Assembly: GCF_034702125.1 (NCBI RefSeq)
Contig: NC_085875.1
Coordinates: 46,093,270-46,157,269, forward strand
Reading direction: 5' to 3'
Source of the DNA: Engraulis encrasicolus
Taxonomy: Eukaryota > Chordata > Actinopteri > Clupeiformes > Engraulidae
Length of the DNA stretch: 64,000 nt
Below are positions 37,936 to 49,689 of this stretch, in pieces (position 1 is the first letter of the stretch; every line of letters starts with the position of its first letter). The notes under the pieces are model-generated. The model was not told the origin of the DNA, did not search any database, and saw only the letters and a list, made by a program, of their open reading frames with translations. The position numbers and the translations under genes are program-made.

Positions 37936-39264
37936 TTAAGCTCCCCACCCAAAAACCTAATCGGTAGCCCCTTAATGCACGCCGTACCTTCAATGATAAC
38001 AGCAAATTTAAAATGATGTGTCTTAATGGGTTAAACTCTGAACTTGCCAATTTGTTGTGTCATGCCATGAATGTGAATGTTACGTAGCCTACATATGAAT
38101 GTATGAATGTATGTACATATCCTTTTTTTAACTAAATATAACTTGTTTTACATTTGAAGATGAGGCATTAAGAGTAAATATATCTTTTATATGATAAAAA
38201 CTGAATTGTTTCATTAATGTGTAGCCTACTATCTACCTGCACTTTCATACAGTCCTCAATGTTTTCCAAAACGCCGATTGTCATCCATACTTCCATGATT
38301 ATAAGCTCACTTTATAATGATGCAATATTTATTTATTTACAAAATACTGGTTTTAAATAAACCATTTTAAAAATAATAGAAAGTTGAGTTACAAGTTTTC
38401 TGCCAGACAGGGACAAATAATGTACCGTAGGCTGCTGCCTGGACACATCGATTTCCTTTGGGATCAGTGAAGTTACTTTTACTATTTAGACATTCATTAT
38501 TTAGTACACTCTTGGCACATTCACTAAAGCTGTAATTGGTAACAAAAGAATATCAGAAGTGTTTTAAACTATAACCAATTATCTTTCCAACAATCTAATT
38601 CCGGACACAATGCCAATCAAATGAAAGCCTTGTAAATGGAATACTCTTATTCTATTGGATCTGAATATAGGCTACAACTTACATTTTCCACTTTTTTGTC
38701 CTGGAAGTCAAGAGTACAAAGTATAACACTATGGTGTGATGTGCTATGATGTGATGTGAACATATCTGTATGCACTTTATATGGGCAATTCTGAGGCATA
38801 GCTGATAAGGCGGTATTGGTTGCTCTCATTATGACTGTAGACTGAAACCGCGCTTCAATAAACCCTGAACTGTTTTCCTTTGTTTCCTTCGTCCACAACT
38901 GATAACATTGTTAGTATTCCAGTTTGTTTTGCTCCGGTGTTGTTGTGGAGACAGAATTTGTGTGCTGCTGTTGATGTTTCTTGTAGAACTTTCCCGAACA
39001 TGTTATGCTTGTTGAAGCATTTGCTCATTTACAGTCTAATTCCATGTAAATTGGATATTGAGAATGACTAGATATGTCTACTTCTATGTCGACTTTAAGA
39101 CTGATATTTGCAGTGAGACTAGGTTTCTTGCACTACGACCTGTTGACACTTTTGCACATGCAATACTCAGTTTTTGCTATGTTTACTGCAATGTGCAATA
39201 CTGTGTATTAGGTATTTGTTTACGTCTTCTATCTATGTATCTATGTAAGCTGTCAGACACCTTA

Positions 39265-39312
39265 ATTTCCCTCGGGATTAATAAAAGTACTTTACTCTAC
39301 TCTACTGTACTG
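39265..39312 (+). mobile_element. LINE 3' tail
   Basis: aatttccctcgggattaat followed by (ACTCT)n. The same tail occurs at 10770-10820 and a related one at 62140-62192 (ending in gaatctt repeats). These are 5'-truncated LINE ends. Confidence 0.5.
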
Positions 39313-42263
39313 TAATTGTGCATGACCACAATTATTGATAGGTAGGTAGCCTGCAGTCTACCCATGTGGTTACACAGTGAAAGTAGCAAGGCCAGATCCA
39401 CTTAAACTTGTAACTATGTTTCAGTGCCTTTTGGTTATTGAATTGATATTTATTGATAAATATTGCTCAGTAATGGCTCACTGTTGCAACATGGCCTATG
39501 TTTCACATAGGCTACAATGCCATCCATGTCTTTTGTCATTGAAAGCAAAACTGTTGTACCTGAGGACTTTTTGCACAAGCTGGTCTTGCAGATGCACTGC
39601 AAAAAGCTACTGCATACTCAGTGCCATATGATTTGAGATGTAAGGAGGGACATTTACAAATGATCCATGCCAGAACGTTTCTCTGAAACGCATGTAAGCA
39701 CTTTGAAATTGGAAAATAGCTGGTCACAAATTATGTCATTGTTTCACTCACACATTGAGGTCACAGTAGTCATTATGACATATCACAATGACTTGTGTGT
39801 GACATTAGTCAGCATTTCCTATTGAATAGCTCCACAGCTTAGTCACCTCTTCCCCACCCCCACACAGCTATGTCTAGACATCAGACATGGATGTAAGAAA
39901 TAAAGAAATTAAGAACCTGAGAGTGGGTGCTGATTTTTTTTCCAAACCTTTCTTTATTGTAGGTGTTGATTAATGACCGCCCACTGCAAAGATATTAGAT
40001 GGCAAGTGTGCTTTCGGCGGTGAGGCAATGAGAATGTCTCTGCTTAATCAGCCATGCCACAAGCCTTTTTCTATCAGCTAGATCAGCTACTGTCTGGTGA
40101 TGCCCGTATGGGCTGAGTGAGTCACGCCCTTCAGCCAGTCCCCTTCTCTGCTTTTATCTCAGCTGTCACCAGGTCCACTCACCTATCACGTGTGGTCAGT
40201 GGGAAGATCAGGCTGCAGTCTGTGTACGGCACTTCAGGTTGTCCAGTAAAGGTACAGGTACAGTACATCCGTAAGCCTTCCTGGGATATTAAACCAGGTA
40301 TACCGGTAACTATCTCCTGTCTGCCTCTGTCCATCCCATGGGTGCAATGTTAGGTGTAGATGGTGAGGACATGTCCATATCCCTTTTAAGATAAACCTAG
40401 TTTGTCCCCACCACTCTTTCACCTTCGTAGTGCAAAAATAGTATACCCACCCAGACAATTTGTCATATTAGTGTCCCCACCACTTTCCAAGCCAAATCTA
40501 CACGACTCCTTCCACTGCCCAGTGTCCGTACTTAGAGGTTGACCTTAGCTGCCGGCCCTGCGATCCACCTTTATCTCTCCCTTTCTCGGTCTGAAACAAA
40601 CTGTTAAGGAAAATCCTGCATAGTCATCCTGACGGGCTTTGATTTTTGATACAGCATGCTCATGATTATATCTCAAACCAAATATCCTGTCCTCCCTTAT
40701 TGTGTAAACGGGGGTGTATTACAGGATGTTGCAAAGCCACCTGAGGCATGTGCTGACTCACTACTCACAACATTTTAGGACGACGGTGCCAATGAAGTGT
40801 TTGTGTGTGTGTAGGAGGACTGCTGTTGGGGGTTGCAGTTCACTTGGGCTGAGATAATTAAGTTACCAATAGTAGCTGCAATGTGACGTACCAGGAAAGA
40901 ACATATTGCACAAAGAAAGCTTGATTTTGTTTCATATTCACGTACATGGCAGGCTGCCACAAACCATTTGAGACAGAAATGTAGTATTTTCCAGAAAAAG
41001 AATATTGGTTTATAGATGTGTCAAAAGTAGCCTAAAAGTAGAAGGAAATCCATAGTGAACATACATATAACAACAGCAAAGAGGACGATTCTCTGACAAC
41101 AGTAGGCCTACATGACATTATATTACACAGCTGTTACTCCAGTTATTCCACTGTACCTACTGAGGCAGATAGGCAGGGCCGTAAACAGACATTTTCAAAT
41201 ACAGAGGTTGAATACTGTGTGCTGTACTGCATACTATACATTTAGAATGCGACAAACTCTTCTGTTTGTTTTCATTAATCACTGTCTTGGGAATAAATGG
41301 GGAGAGTGTATTAAGACTGCATTTATCATTGTTGATCATATATCGATTTTCATCATAGACACATTGCGGAAAAAATACAGAGGACATGACCTCTGTGTCC
41401 TCAATGGTAGTTACGACCAGGCTTATAGGCTGTGTTATTACTAAAAACAACAAAAAATAAAAACGACCACAAATTTGATCCAACCAGCTCAGGATCAGCT
41501 GATCGTAAGACCAGGGCCGTAGTAGAGTCACTGTAGTTACTTGGTGAAGTCATCTGTTTTGGAAGAAAACTGTAGCACTCATTATTTTACTTCTTTTACT
41601 TTTTACACCTCTGTTTATGCTACAAAACGTTGTCACGCCTATCTCACGCTAAGTAGAGCATGAGTTTCACTTTTGATAATAGTAACACACATATTTTGTT
41701 TGTGCACCCTATCGGACAGCAGCTCTTGAGTAGTAGGATATCTAGAGATAAGGCTGTCTTGATAAAACATCGCTAGACAGACACCTCAGCTTTACCAGAA
41801 GTGTTTCATAATTGGCCATCCTGAGGCTGTTATCAACCACCAACTGGATCCGTCATCCTGGAGGAAGTACCCTGATTAGTTTCTGGCACTGCTGCTCAAT
41901 CGCTATATGGCAAAAGGTAATACTCAACTGAGGTGAGCAGCATTGATACTGGTCCTACCAAAACTGAGAGTAGAGTAGCCTACATTACCGCAGAGGAGAA
42001 TAAAGATACTGAGGGAATTGAGAGAGAAACATACATTGAGTAGAAGTATGTGGTGCTGTGACTTACACCTACTGTACTTTTGAGAAATGACATTCATTGA
42101 AGAGTCCTACTCTTAGCACCTCCCTGTGGTAGAAATTTGCCTTTCTCTGATGTATGTCTTGTGGGGCCTTACATTTTTGACTGACACAAGTAGGCTACAT
42201 AGTAGACTATTCTATGTGTAATGGGAAAGGCTGCGCTCATGTAACCTGACTCTCGCGCAGAGC

Positions 42264-43850
42264 TGACGTCATCCTGACACACTACCGTAAGGATGTTACA
42301 CTCACGGCGGATGGTAATCAATTAGTGATAAGGAGAGCTTTTATTCTTTGTTTAGGCTGTGCGACCGTGATGAGTGACACTGGTTGTGTTTGACCATTCG
42401 CTTGATCCGATCTGATTCGGTTTGTGCTCCGCGTTGGAAGTGGAGCTGGAGATAACCTCATTGTGTGGAAGGTATGTTGAATCTTTGTGCGCCTATCTGT
42501 TTAGCGTGTAAGCGTATGGATCCTAACGTGAGTTGTTTGTGCCAGGGGTAACTCAGCGCTTTCTCGGCTTGTGCTCCGCGTTTGATGTGGAGGTTGAGGA
42601 CATCTCCCGTTTGTGAAAGGTATGCTCGATGCCTTTGTGTTCATGTATTTTAAGTGTGTAAGCGCACAGCTTCATGCAAATCCTCTGTTTACGGCAGGGG
42701 TTGCTCAGGTGGCTACCTCCCCTGTCTCTGGTTTCTCTGCTGCGTGTGGTGGTCGCATTGAGTCGTGGTGCAAAAGCGAGGACTAGGCGTCCGTGACCTA
42801 AACCCGATTGACGGTATGTAAAATGGATGTGTTAACTTAAGTTGGTTTTAATTTTCTTTACGCGCATTCAACTAAATCGCACTCACTCCACAGGTTGCGT
42901 TGGGGCGGAGCGCTCGTTCTCTACTTTCTGTGCTTTAGCGGCATCATCTGCGGTGGTATGTAATTAATGATGATGATTCCACCGTATGTCTTAAATCATG
43001 TTACTTGAAGTAGTAATTTGTTTCCACATTCATAAGTGCCTGACTCCTTGGTCAGTTGGAATCCTCAGTCTACCAGCTAATAACTGTGCCGCTGTTTTGT
43101 CTCTGTCCAATCCGTACACGTCTGCTGCTAACTTTTCGCTGCCCACAGCTTTGGGTCAGTGCCCCCCCTGGACGCGGACGTGTGTGTGTGTGTGCGTGTG
43201 AATGCGTGCGCGTGTGTGATCGTATCTTTTTGTTTGTTTCCCTTCGTTTATTTGTATTTTGTTTTGTTTGTCTTGTCAACCCAGTGTTTGCCTAAATGCA
43301 TGGCTTCTGGCTGCGCTTATCTGGGTTTGCGGGGTTAATTTAGCTTGCAGTGCTGTTTTTCTTTTGGGTTTGCATGGTGTGACTTCTTTTGCTTTGCTTG
43401 CCGTGCCATTATTTTATTTGCTTTGATTTGCTTTGCAGTGTTATTTTGCTTGCTTGGCTATCTGCCCTATTGTCACAATTTAACCCTGCTTGCATGCCAG
43501 GTGAAGCGCATTGGTCCAAGTGGCCTATGTGTTTTTGTTTGTCCCGCTTCATGTGTCATTTTGTCTCTTATTCCAGGAGTGGAGCGGATTCTCAGAAGGG
43601 GGGCCGGTTACCTAGTGGCAGACGCCCTCTTGTTGTGGTGTGTTGCACTCTTTACAGTGTGTAGGCTAGTAGGGTAGCTCCCAATTGTGTGTTTTTGTAG
43701 TATCACTATAGTCCACGTGTGGCCTCGTGGGCCTGTTACTGAAGAACGCCTCCCTCTGGTGGGTCCCTCCTCCACTCCTGTGAATGTTGTATGTAGGCAT
43801 CATGTCTGTCTGTGTCGTGGCCTAATTCCCTATTTAATGTCAATAAACTA
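42264..43850 (+). ncRNA. Candidate multi-exon noncoding transcription unit
   Basis: A perfect CRE (TGACGTCA, 42264-42271) in a CpG-richer stretch is followed by four gtatg donors (42472, 42619, 42813, 42955) and matching cag acceptors (before 42545, 42697 and 42894). This gives three introns of 73-81 bp. Further acceptor-like sites lie before 43054 and 43578, and AATAAA lies near 43841. 42419-42560 and 42566-42710 are tandem copies (period 147) of one exon-intron module. No ORF crosses the exons. It could be a long noncoding RNA, a 5' UTR, or part of an unrecognised retroelement. Confidence 0.35.
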
Positions 43851-43899
43851 TTAGTTCACTGCATATTCTTTTTCTCTCCTTACCATACCAGGTTTTGAT

Positions 43900-45224
43900 T
43901 TGTCTTTAAATAAATTCTATTATGTGAATGGAATTCTGTCTCTGCTCTTTAATTGCAACGAACCTGTGTGCTTAACCTTCTGGTATTACCAAGTGATTGA
44001 GGTTTTGGTTGGTTGTTGGGGCTATTCCCCATGGCGTAGTCGACTACTTATTGAACTTTACCCCGCCCCACTACATATGGTAGGCTACTATCTATGTAGG
44101 CCTACAGGTAGGGTCACTGTCACCAAGTGCTCCGGTGGTGGATGGCAGAGTGAGTAGGGAGATAGGCGGGAAGGAGAGGAGAGACACAAGGTGAAGAGAC
44201 ACTGTAAGCTGTTGCAGAGGGTCACAGCCTCATACCTCTACCGAGTGAGCCGCAACAAGATTGAAGACACGGCTCTAATGTTGTCAACTGCTGCCCCAGT
44301 GTGGTTAAGAAACAGAACTGCACACAAACTGGAAATAATCTTGAAAAGATCAATTGAAACCAGCGGTTCCCGGGCATTTTTCTGCTGGGATTACTTTTTG
44401 AAGCCAAGTAGCCTACATTTTCACAACCCCCTCTCATGGTCCAGATGCCAAACATTTTTTGCTGTATTGCTACATTTTAATATAAAAAATAATGGAAAAG
44501 TAACAAGCCCCAGTTTGAACCACTGGCCTTAACCATCGAAGACCAAGTCACCACCAAGATCAGAGGGTAGTCTAAAGGCCAAGACCAAGACACGCCAATT
44601 GAGACTAGACCGGGTTGAGACGAGACAGACAGATTAAAAAAAAAAACCTCCTTTGCCGATGTTCAAACAACACAAAATACATGCGTTATTGGTGGGCTGC
44701 ATCAAAAGGTTGCAATGAAAGGCCATGCCAGCAAAATAATAATAATCATAGTTTATGTTTTGGATATGGATATCGATGGCGGCAAATGTCAACCTCAGAG
44801 AGTAAAGCCAAGGCAGTTGAGACTGAGATTGAGACGAGACCACAAAACACTGATCTTACCTGTCTCAAGACCAAGACCGGACTCAAGACACACAACTCTA
44901 GCTTGAAAAAGAGACAAGGATTTTGAATGATCTTTGACAGTGTTTTTTTTTTTTTTTTTTTTACATTGGATTGTGGGTAGAAAGTTGGTGCAGCCGATTT
45001 TTATTTCAGATGTTTCAAAACTTAATTTTGATGAAAAAAAAATAAACCACAAAATAAAATCAAAGAATACTTGAGAGTTGTAGATTTTAGTGAAGAGAAA
45101 TATTCTGGCTGTATAATAACAGTGGATTCGGTATTGTAATTCCATGCTTTGTTAAGCTCTGATAACCATCTGATGTTTTTCACCTATGATAAACTGAATC
45201 AAACATCCCATTCACTGTATAAAA
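43900..45224. other. Non-coding stretch, no recognised gene
   Basis: A 113-codon frame at 44191 has no family motif. The rest is simple repeat and poly-T (44941-44961). Confidence 0.5.
44530..44925. repeat. Degenerate AAGACC/GAGAC-rich repeat, interrupted
   Basis: Two tracts (44530-44640 and 44800-44925) rich in accaagac and tgagacgaga words flank a unique 160 bp. Its nature is unknown. It may be one element split by an insertion. Confidence 0.4.
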
Positions 45225-45755
45225 AAGACACTGTGTAGTCACCAGATGAGTCACTATCACATGTGAGGGTTTCCTTGAGAGTCTTGTTGACATACTCAGA
45301 GACGAGACTTGTCACATGCTCTGTATCAAGTCAGCAGATGAGATAGAAGCCAAGCTGTTTAAGTATCCATTTTCAGGTTTCTCAGTATTGTGTAAAGAAT
45401 ACATCCAGAAAATCTTAACTTTACATAGTTTACGCACATATCAGAGTTAAACACACACCACAAAGGGTAATGGTGTCAAACCCTGACAGGCAAAGCAATG
45501 TCAGTAAATATTTGGCTATTGTGCTCTCTTGTGTGTTGCCAATTGGGGCGTTAAAAAAAGTCAGAGAGTCAGCTAAATTAAGCCCAATTGATTAGAAGGG
45601 TAGGTCACTGAAAGATCCTGATTCACCATTTACCATTGGGCTTATGAATGACTTGATTCTAATTCATGTCTTCCTCTCTATACTTCCGCCTCCTTCAAAC
45701 CAATGATGACCCTCACTTGTAAGACTGGCCCCGAAAGACAAAGTTCAGCACACCC
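45225..45755 (-). repeat. Inverted copy E, first half
   Basis: Reverse complement of about 20900-21400. Recognisable blocks include the stretch around 45300-45340 (matching 21280-21340) and around 45480-45545 (matching 21105-21180). The alignment stops at about 45755 and resumes at 48831, so about 3 kb was inserted here. Confidence 0.72.
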
Positions 45756-45850
45756 ATATGAAAAAGTCTTATTAAAAACGCATATGGATTATATCTGTTC
45801 CATAAGAATATTATAAGGGTCATACAAGGCACAAACCCACATACACAAAT

Positions 45851-46085
45851 GAAGAGTTCAGATGCAAAAACCCCTAACTCCATTTCTGAAGACCTGCACT
45901 TCTATATTTTTAGAGAACCCCGTTGTTGGTTTGGTTTACATTCATGTACTTGATAATACATATAAATAGTTATATTACATAAATAAAATATATGTTTTGC
46001 AATTGTCATAGCTTTATATTAAATAAAAATGAATTAAGATTATTTTCTGAAATGGCACTTAGGGGGTTTTGCATCTGAACTCTTC
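45851..46085. mobile_element. MITE with about 27-bp inverted ends
   Basis: Ends GAAGAGTTCAGATGCAAAAA and its inverted counterpart near 46060-46085, flanked by AAAT on both sides. AT-rich, non-coding interior. Confidence 0.7.
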
Positions 46086-46923
46086 AAATCTAACTATTTT
46101 TTTATTCATTTTCAGTCATATATGCCATACACAATTTATGTTACTAAGGGCTTATATATTTCGTATAAGTAAAAAGATTGGAAAATAGTGCTGTTTTTGG
46201 ATGAATGCCAATCAGATGTGTGCTGTATTTGTGCCATGTTGTGGAATTACCTCTGGGTCGGACAGGGCTAGCCAGCTACCCACCCTGCTACGGTGATGCC
46301 TGCCTGGCTGCTGCCTTCAGTCCCGGCTTTTACGGACCAAGAGTAAGTAGGACATTGTACATCTTATAATATTCAACATCATTACTGTCACGGGATAGAG
46401 ATGTGAAAGAGAGCGTTGTCCATTCCATGTCATGATGCAATGTCTGACTGTCATCCTACGAAATTTACATGAAAGCTGTAAGTTTAGCTCTACACTTGTT
46501 GCCTTTTCAGATCGAAGCGCTGGTGTGATGTTTCCCCGTCGACTGATGAGGGGAGGAAGGCAGCCACGGCACGCGATTGTTCAACATGACAGTCAAGAAA
46601 GACAAATAAAAAATCATGAGTGAAGTTCTTCGTCAGGTTGTTTTTTTTTCCGGGAAGCTTATTTAGACTGTCTAGGCCTGTGTTATATACAAATATTACA
46701 TTTAAAGTCTCATGCTTCATATGAGAAATGTGCAGAATTCATATAAATATTGGTGTCAGAAACTGTTTAAGAAATGTACAAATTAAATAAGGTTTGCATA
46801 TAATTAAATGTATAAACTTTATAAAATTTATATACGAATATTACATTTCAAGTTGTAAACTTCATATAAACTTAATATAGAAAGTCTGTAAAATCCAACT
46901 ACGGAACATGTACGGAACATACG

Positions 46924-47536
46924 TGTGATGGAGTGACCATCACTAGGGTTGTGGGTGTGTTCTGACTAACATGACAACGAGCCTGGCTCTTTGGTGTAGC
47001 GGTCAGAGCCCCGGTTTACTACCCCAGAAGGTCTGGGTTCAAGTCCCAGCTGGGCAACTCTACTCCCCTTCGCTACAAATGGTGTCAGAAGTGGGATGGT
47101 ACCGTGATAGCCTGGGCCAATAGCCGACTGTTGACTGATGTGCGGAGGCAAAATTTGTGGGCGAAGCACATAGGATGGCGTCGCCAGGCTAGTACCGTGA
47201 GGCCATCGGAAGCGTACCCATGGTGTGTGAGCCGTAATTCCATGTGAGGGACCCCCAGGATTGGTGACCCCTGTGTGAGGGACCTCAGTGATGGGTGAAG
47301 CATTGATGGAGCACACTGGATGGAAGAAGCATGATGAGCAGTTGTGTGAGGGACACCATGAGTGTGTGAAGTGCGCCTCCCAAAGGCGAAGGTAGTGTGA
47401 TGGAGTGACCATCACTAGGGTTGTGGGTGTGTTCTGACTAACATGCCAACGAGCCTAGCGGTCAGAGCCCCGGTTTACTACCCCAGAAGGTCTGGGTTCA
47501 AGTCCCAGCTGGGCAACTCTACTCCCCTTCGCTACA
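46924..47536 (+). mobile_element. Miniature LTR retrotransposon (TRIM-like) with Pol III boxes in the 5' LTR
   Basis: Two direct repeats, 46924-47077 and 47396-47536, both start TGTGATGGAG and end CGCTACA. They are flanked by a 5-bp duplication, ATACG, at 46919-46923 and 47537-47541. Directly after the left LTR comes TGGTGTCAGAAGTGGGA (47080-47096), which complements the 3' end of a vertebrate tRNA-Leu including CCA. A purine-rich stretch precedes the right LTR. The 318-bp interior has no credible ORF and repeats tgtgagggac-type blocks. Each LTR contains tRNA-like sequence. The left has A box TGGTGTAGCGG (46992-47002) and B box GGTTCAAGTCC (47036-47046). The right LTR lost most of its A box by a short deletion. 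Confidence 0.85.
47080..47096 (+). promoter_or_regulatory. Primer-binding site matching tRNA-Leu
   Basis: Lies two bases after the left LTR, as expected for a reverse-transcription primer site. Its reverse complement ends ...CTTCTGACACCA, which fits a tRNA-Leu acceptor end plus CCA (from general knowledge of vertebrate tRNA-Leu sequence). Confidence 0.7.
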
Positions 47537-47584
47537 ATACGTAAATTGAATAAGTAAGTAAGTAAGTAAGTAAGTAAGTATGCT

Positions 47585-48112
47585 GTGGAGAGAGTGAGCA
47601 GCACCAAGTTCCTTGGAGTGCACATCAGCGACGACCTCTCTTGGACCACCAACACTACATCACTGGCGAAGAAGGCCCATCAGCGTCTCTACTTCCTGCG
47701 CAAACTAAAGAAGGCAAGTGCTACACCCTCCATCATGACAACATTCTACAGAGGAACCATAGAGAGCGTCGTGTCCAACTGCATCACAGTGTGGGGAGGA
47801 AGCTGCACGGAGAAAAACAGGAAGACACTCCAGCGTGTTGTGAACACAGCGAAGAAGATCATTGGAGTACCACTCCCCTCCCTGCAGGACATTTACACCA
47901 CACGCCTCACCCGGAAAGCACTGATGATCATCAAAGACACAAGCCACCCTGCACACAAACTGTTCAGCCTCCTGCCCTCTGGAAAGAGGTACAGGCGCCT
48001 CCGTTCCCGTACCACCAGGCTGGCGAGCAGCACAATGCACCAAGCGATCAAGATGCTGAACACTCAACCCACTCTCCCTCCACTGTCAGCCTCTAGCCAG
48101 CAAGGCCACTGA
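47585..48112 (+). mobile_element. L2/CR1-like LINE, C-terminal end of the RT protein
   Basis: An open frame of 175 codons reads FLGVHISDDLSW, KKAHQRLYFLRKLK, TIESVVSNCITVWGG, LQDIYTTRLTRKAL, HPAHKLFSLLPSGKRYR. This is the conserved C-terminal region after the RT of L2-type LINEs. It is 5'-truncated: the frame starts right after an AAGT repeat at 47549-47580. It is the longest undamaged TE frame in the window. Confidence 0.88.
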
Positions 48113-48286
48113 CAACCCCCCCCCCCCCCCATCCCCCACCACCATATCTGCGACTGAACATTCCACCTGCACTACTATACTTGTGACTGAACTTTCAACC
48201 TGCACTAACTCAAAACATGCACACACACACACACACACACACAAGCACACTGCACTTTCTGCACTAAACCCAAACATACACACACT

Positions 48287-48335
<49 letters not shown>

Positions 48336-48377
48336 ACACACACACAAGACGCACACCGCACCTTCTACCTGCACTAA

Positions 48378-48426
<49 letters not shown>

Positions 48427-48807
48427 TGCTGGTGTACTTGACAGACCTTTTTTAATATTTATTTTCTTCAAAATGCTACTACTATTACCATGTCAGAACG
48501 CTATAAAGGACTTTTTTTAGGAAAAGCACAAAAGCACAACAAATACCTCTTAATGTATGTCCTCTACAAGTCTTCTGTTGTCCAGTCTTGCACTTTAAAT
48601 GTCTGTATGAGCACTGTCTATGTCCATACTGTCTTAAGTCCATGTATAAGTAGGCCTACTGTCTATGTCTATACTGTCTATGTCCTTACCTAGATTAGTC
48701 TATGTCTGTATGGGAAAGCAAGAAATGTAATTTCAAATTCTTTGTATGACCAGTGCATGTAAAGAAATTGACAATAAAACCTACTTACTTACTTACTTAC
48801 TTACTTA
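48113..48807 (+). mobile_element. 3' UTR of the L2-like LINE, with CA repeats and an ACTT tail
   Basis: Follows the LINE stop codon. A poly-C run and CA-rich blocks (48219-48430) are followed by a conserved 3' region (48490-48780) ending ...gacaataaaacct plus (ACTT)n at 48781-48807. The same 3' region occurs inverted at 12304-12632, which confirms it as the LINE end. Confidence 0.75.
48219..48422. repeat. Compound CA microsatellite in LINE 3' UTR
   Basis: Three CA blocks separated by short unique words containing ctgcacta, within the L2-like LINE 3' region. Confidence 0.9.
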
Positions 48808-48830
48808 TATAATTCTTTTTCATATGGGCA

Positions 48831-49680
48831 GGGAGATAAATATTAACTGGTGTGCATTCTTGTTGCTTTGGCAACAAAGCCTCATTGCCTGCGCATTTGC
48901 TCTTTGGTCTAATTGCTGAAGGCTTATTTCTTTTATCACCCATTGAGTGCCATACAGACTGTCGGGGGGGAAAATGATCATTCTCGTTGCCCAGGCATGC
49001 TGTAAAGGCAGAGATACTGTTGCTCCTTTAGAAAGAATCTCTGGTAAAGGTCTCACCTGAGCAGAAAGAGTTGTCATGAAAACATGTGTGATTATCTAGT
49101 AGAGATCCTACTCATGTCCTGAGGACTATGGTCTGCAGGTCCACCTCCAGTGTTCTGTAAAGTAGCCCTTGTGCTTTCCCAACAGGCCAGAGGTGAAGAA
49201 GCGTTTTGGATGAAATGCAATATCTTCAAAGTCCAAAATCAATTTCTTGCTTACAACTTAATTCCTCTGGCTAATATGACCAGGATAAATGAGAATCTTC
49301 ACATAATGAGGTAGGCCTATAGGCNACCTGATTACACAGTAATAAAGAGTCCACCAGAGTCAATTGAAATGTTTTAATACTTGGCCCTACCATGGCACTA
49401 ACAATAGGCCACTTGTCTGCTATGGAGCTGACCCAAGTTCCATTCCGGCCAGGTTCCTTTGCTGACCCTTCCCCGTCTCTCTCTCCTCACTTGCTTCCTG
49501 TCAATCTGCCAGTCTCTTTCTATTGAAAACATGAAACACACCATTCATGTACAATTAGGCTAAAACATAAATGTTGCCATTTCATGCATTTTAGAGTTAG
49601 ACTAATTAGGCTAATTTACATCATATAGATGAGGGCTAAAAAATAATTTCAAATTGTAAATTTTGCTTTCAATTAACCCT
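48831..49680 (-). repeat. Inverted copy E, second half
   Basis: Reverse complement of 20078-20916, including a shared tRNA-type SINE (49425-49520 here). No gene was recognised inside it. An unresolved base is at 49325. Confidence 0.85.
49425..49520 (+). mobile_element. Degraded tRNA-type SINE (inverted partner)
   Basis: Counterpart of 20285-20412 in opposite orientation, at the same place within the inverted duplicate. Confidence 0.5.
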
Positions 49681-49689
49681 CTATTGCAT

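Larger units (their letters stand above)
36056..42240. other. Long non-coding stretch
   Basis: Apart from the MITE at 37540-37935 and LINE tails near 38450 and 39265, I found no exon with convincing splice sites or family motifs. A short G/C-rich repeat of ttgctctgcaagg-like words occurs at 36748-36798. Confidence 0.5.

Noticed and set aside
41112..41531. Overlapping 110- and 124-codon frames
   Set aside because: Opposite strands of the same AT-rich stretch with no motif. Expected by chance.
44191..44532. 113-codon frame as a gene
   Set aside because: No recognisable domain, no splice or promoter context, and it lies in repeat-rich DNA.
46981..47056. Functional tRNA gene
   Set aside because: A/B boxes and T-stem are good, but the acceptor stem does not fit the A-box position and the sequence lies within an LTR repeated at 47448, so it is tRNA-derived, not a tRNA gene.
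46966..47415. 149-codon minus-strand frame
   Set aside because: Lies across the miniature LTR element, includes the tRNA-like region, and has no gag or pol motif.
47641..48096. 151-codon plus-strand frame and its antisense mate at 47705
   Set aside because: Overlap the LINE protein in other frames. Only the 47585 frame has conserved motifs.
48820..49077. Possible exon in the inverted duplicate (PPDSLYG...WVIKEI)
   Set aside because: The frame is also seen at 20740-20880, but with indels and no splice signals. It gives no family match, so I treat it as non-coding duplicate sequence.
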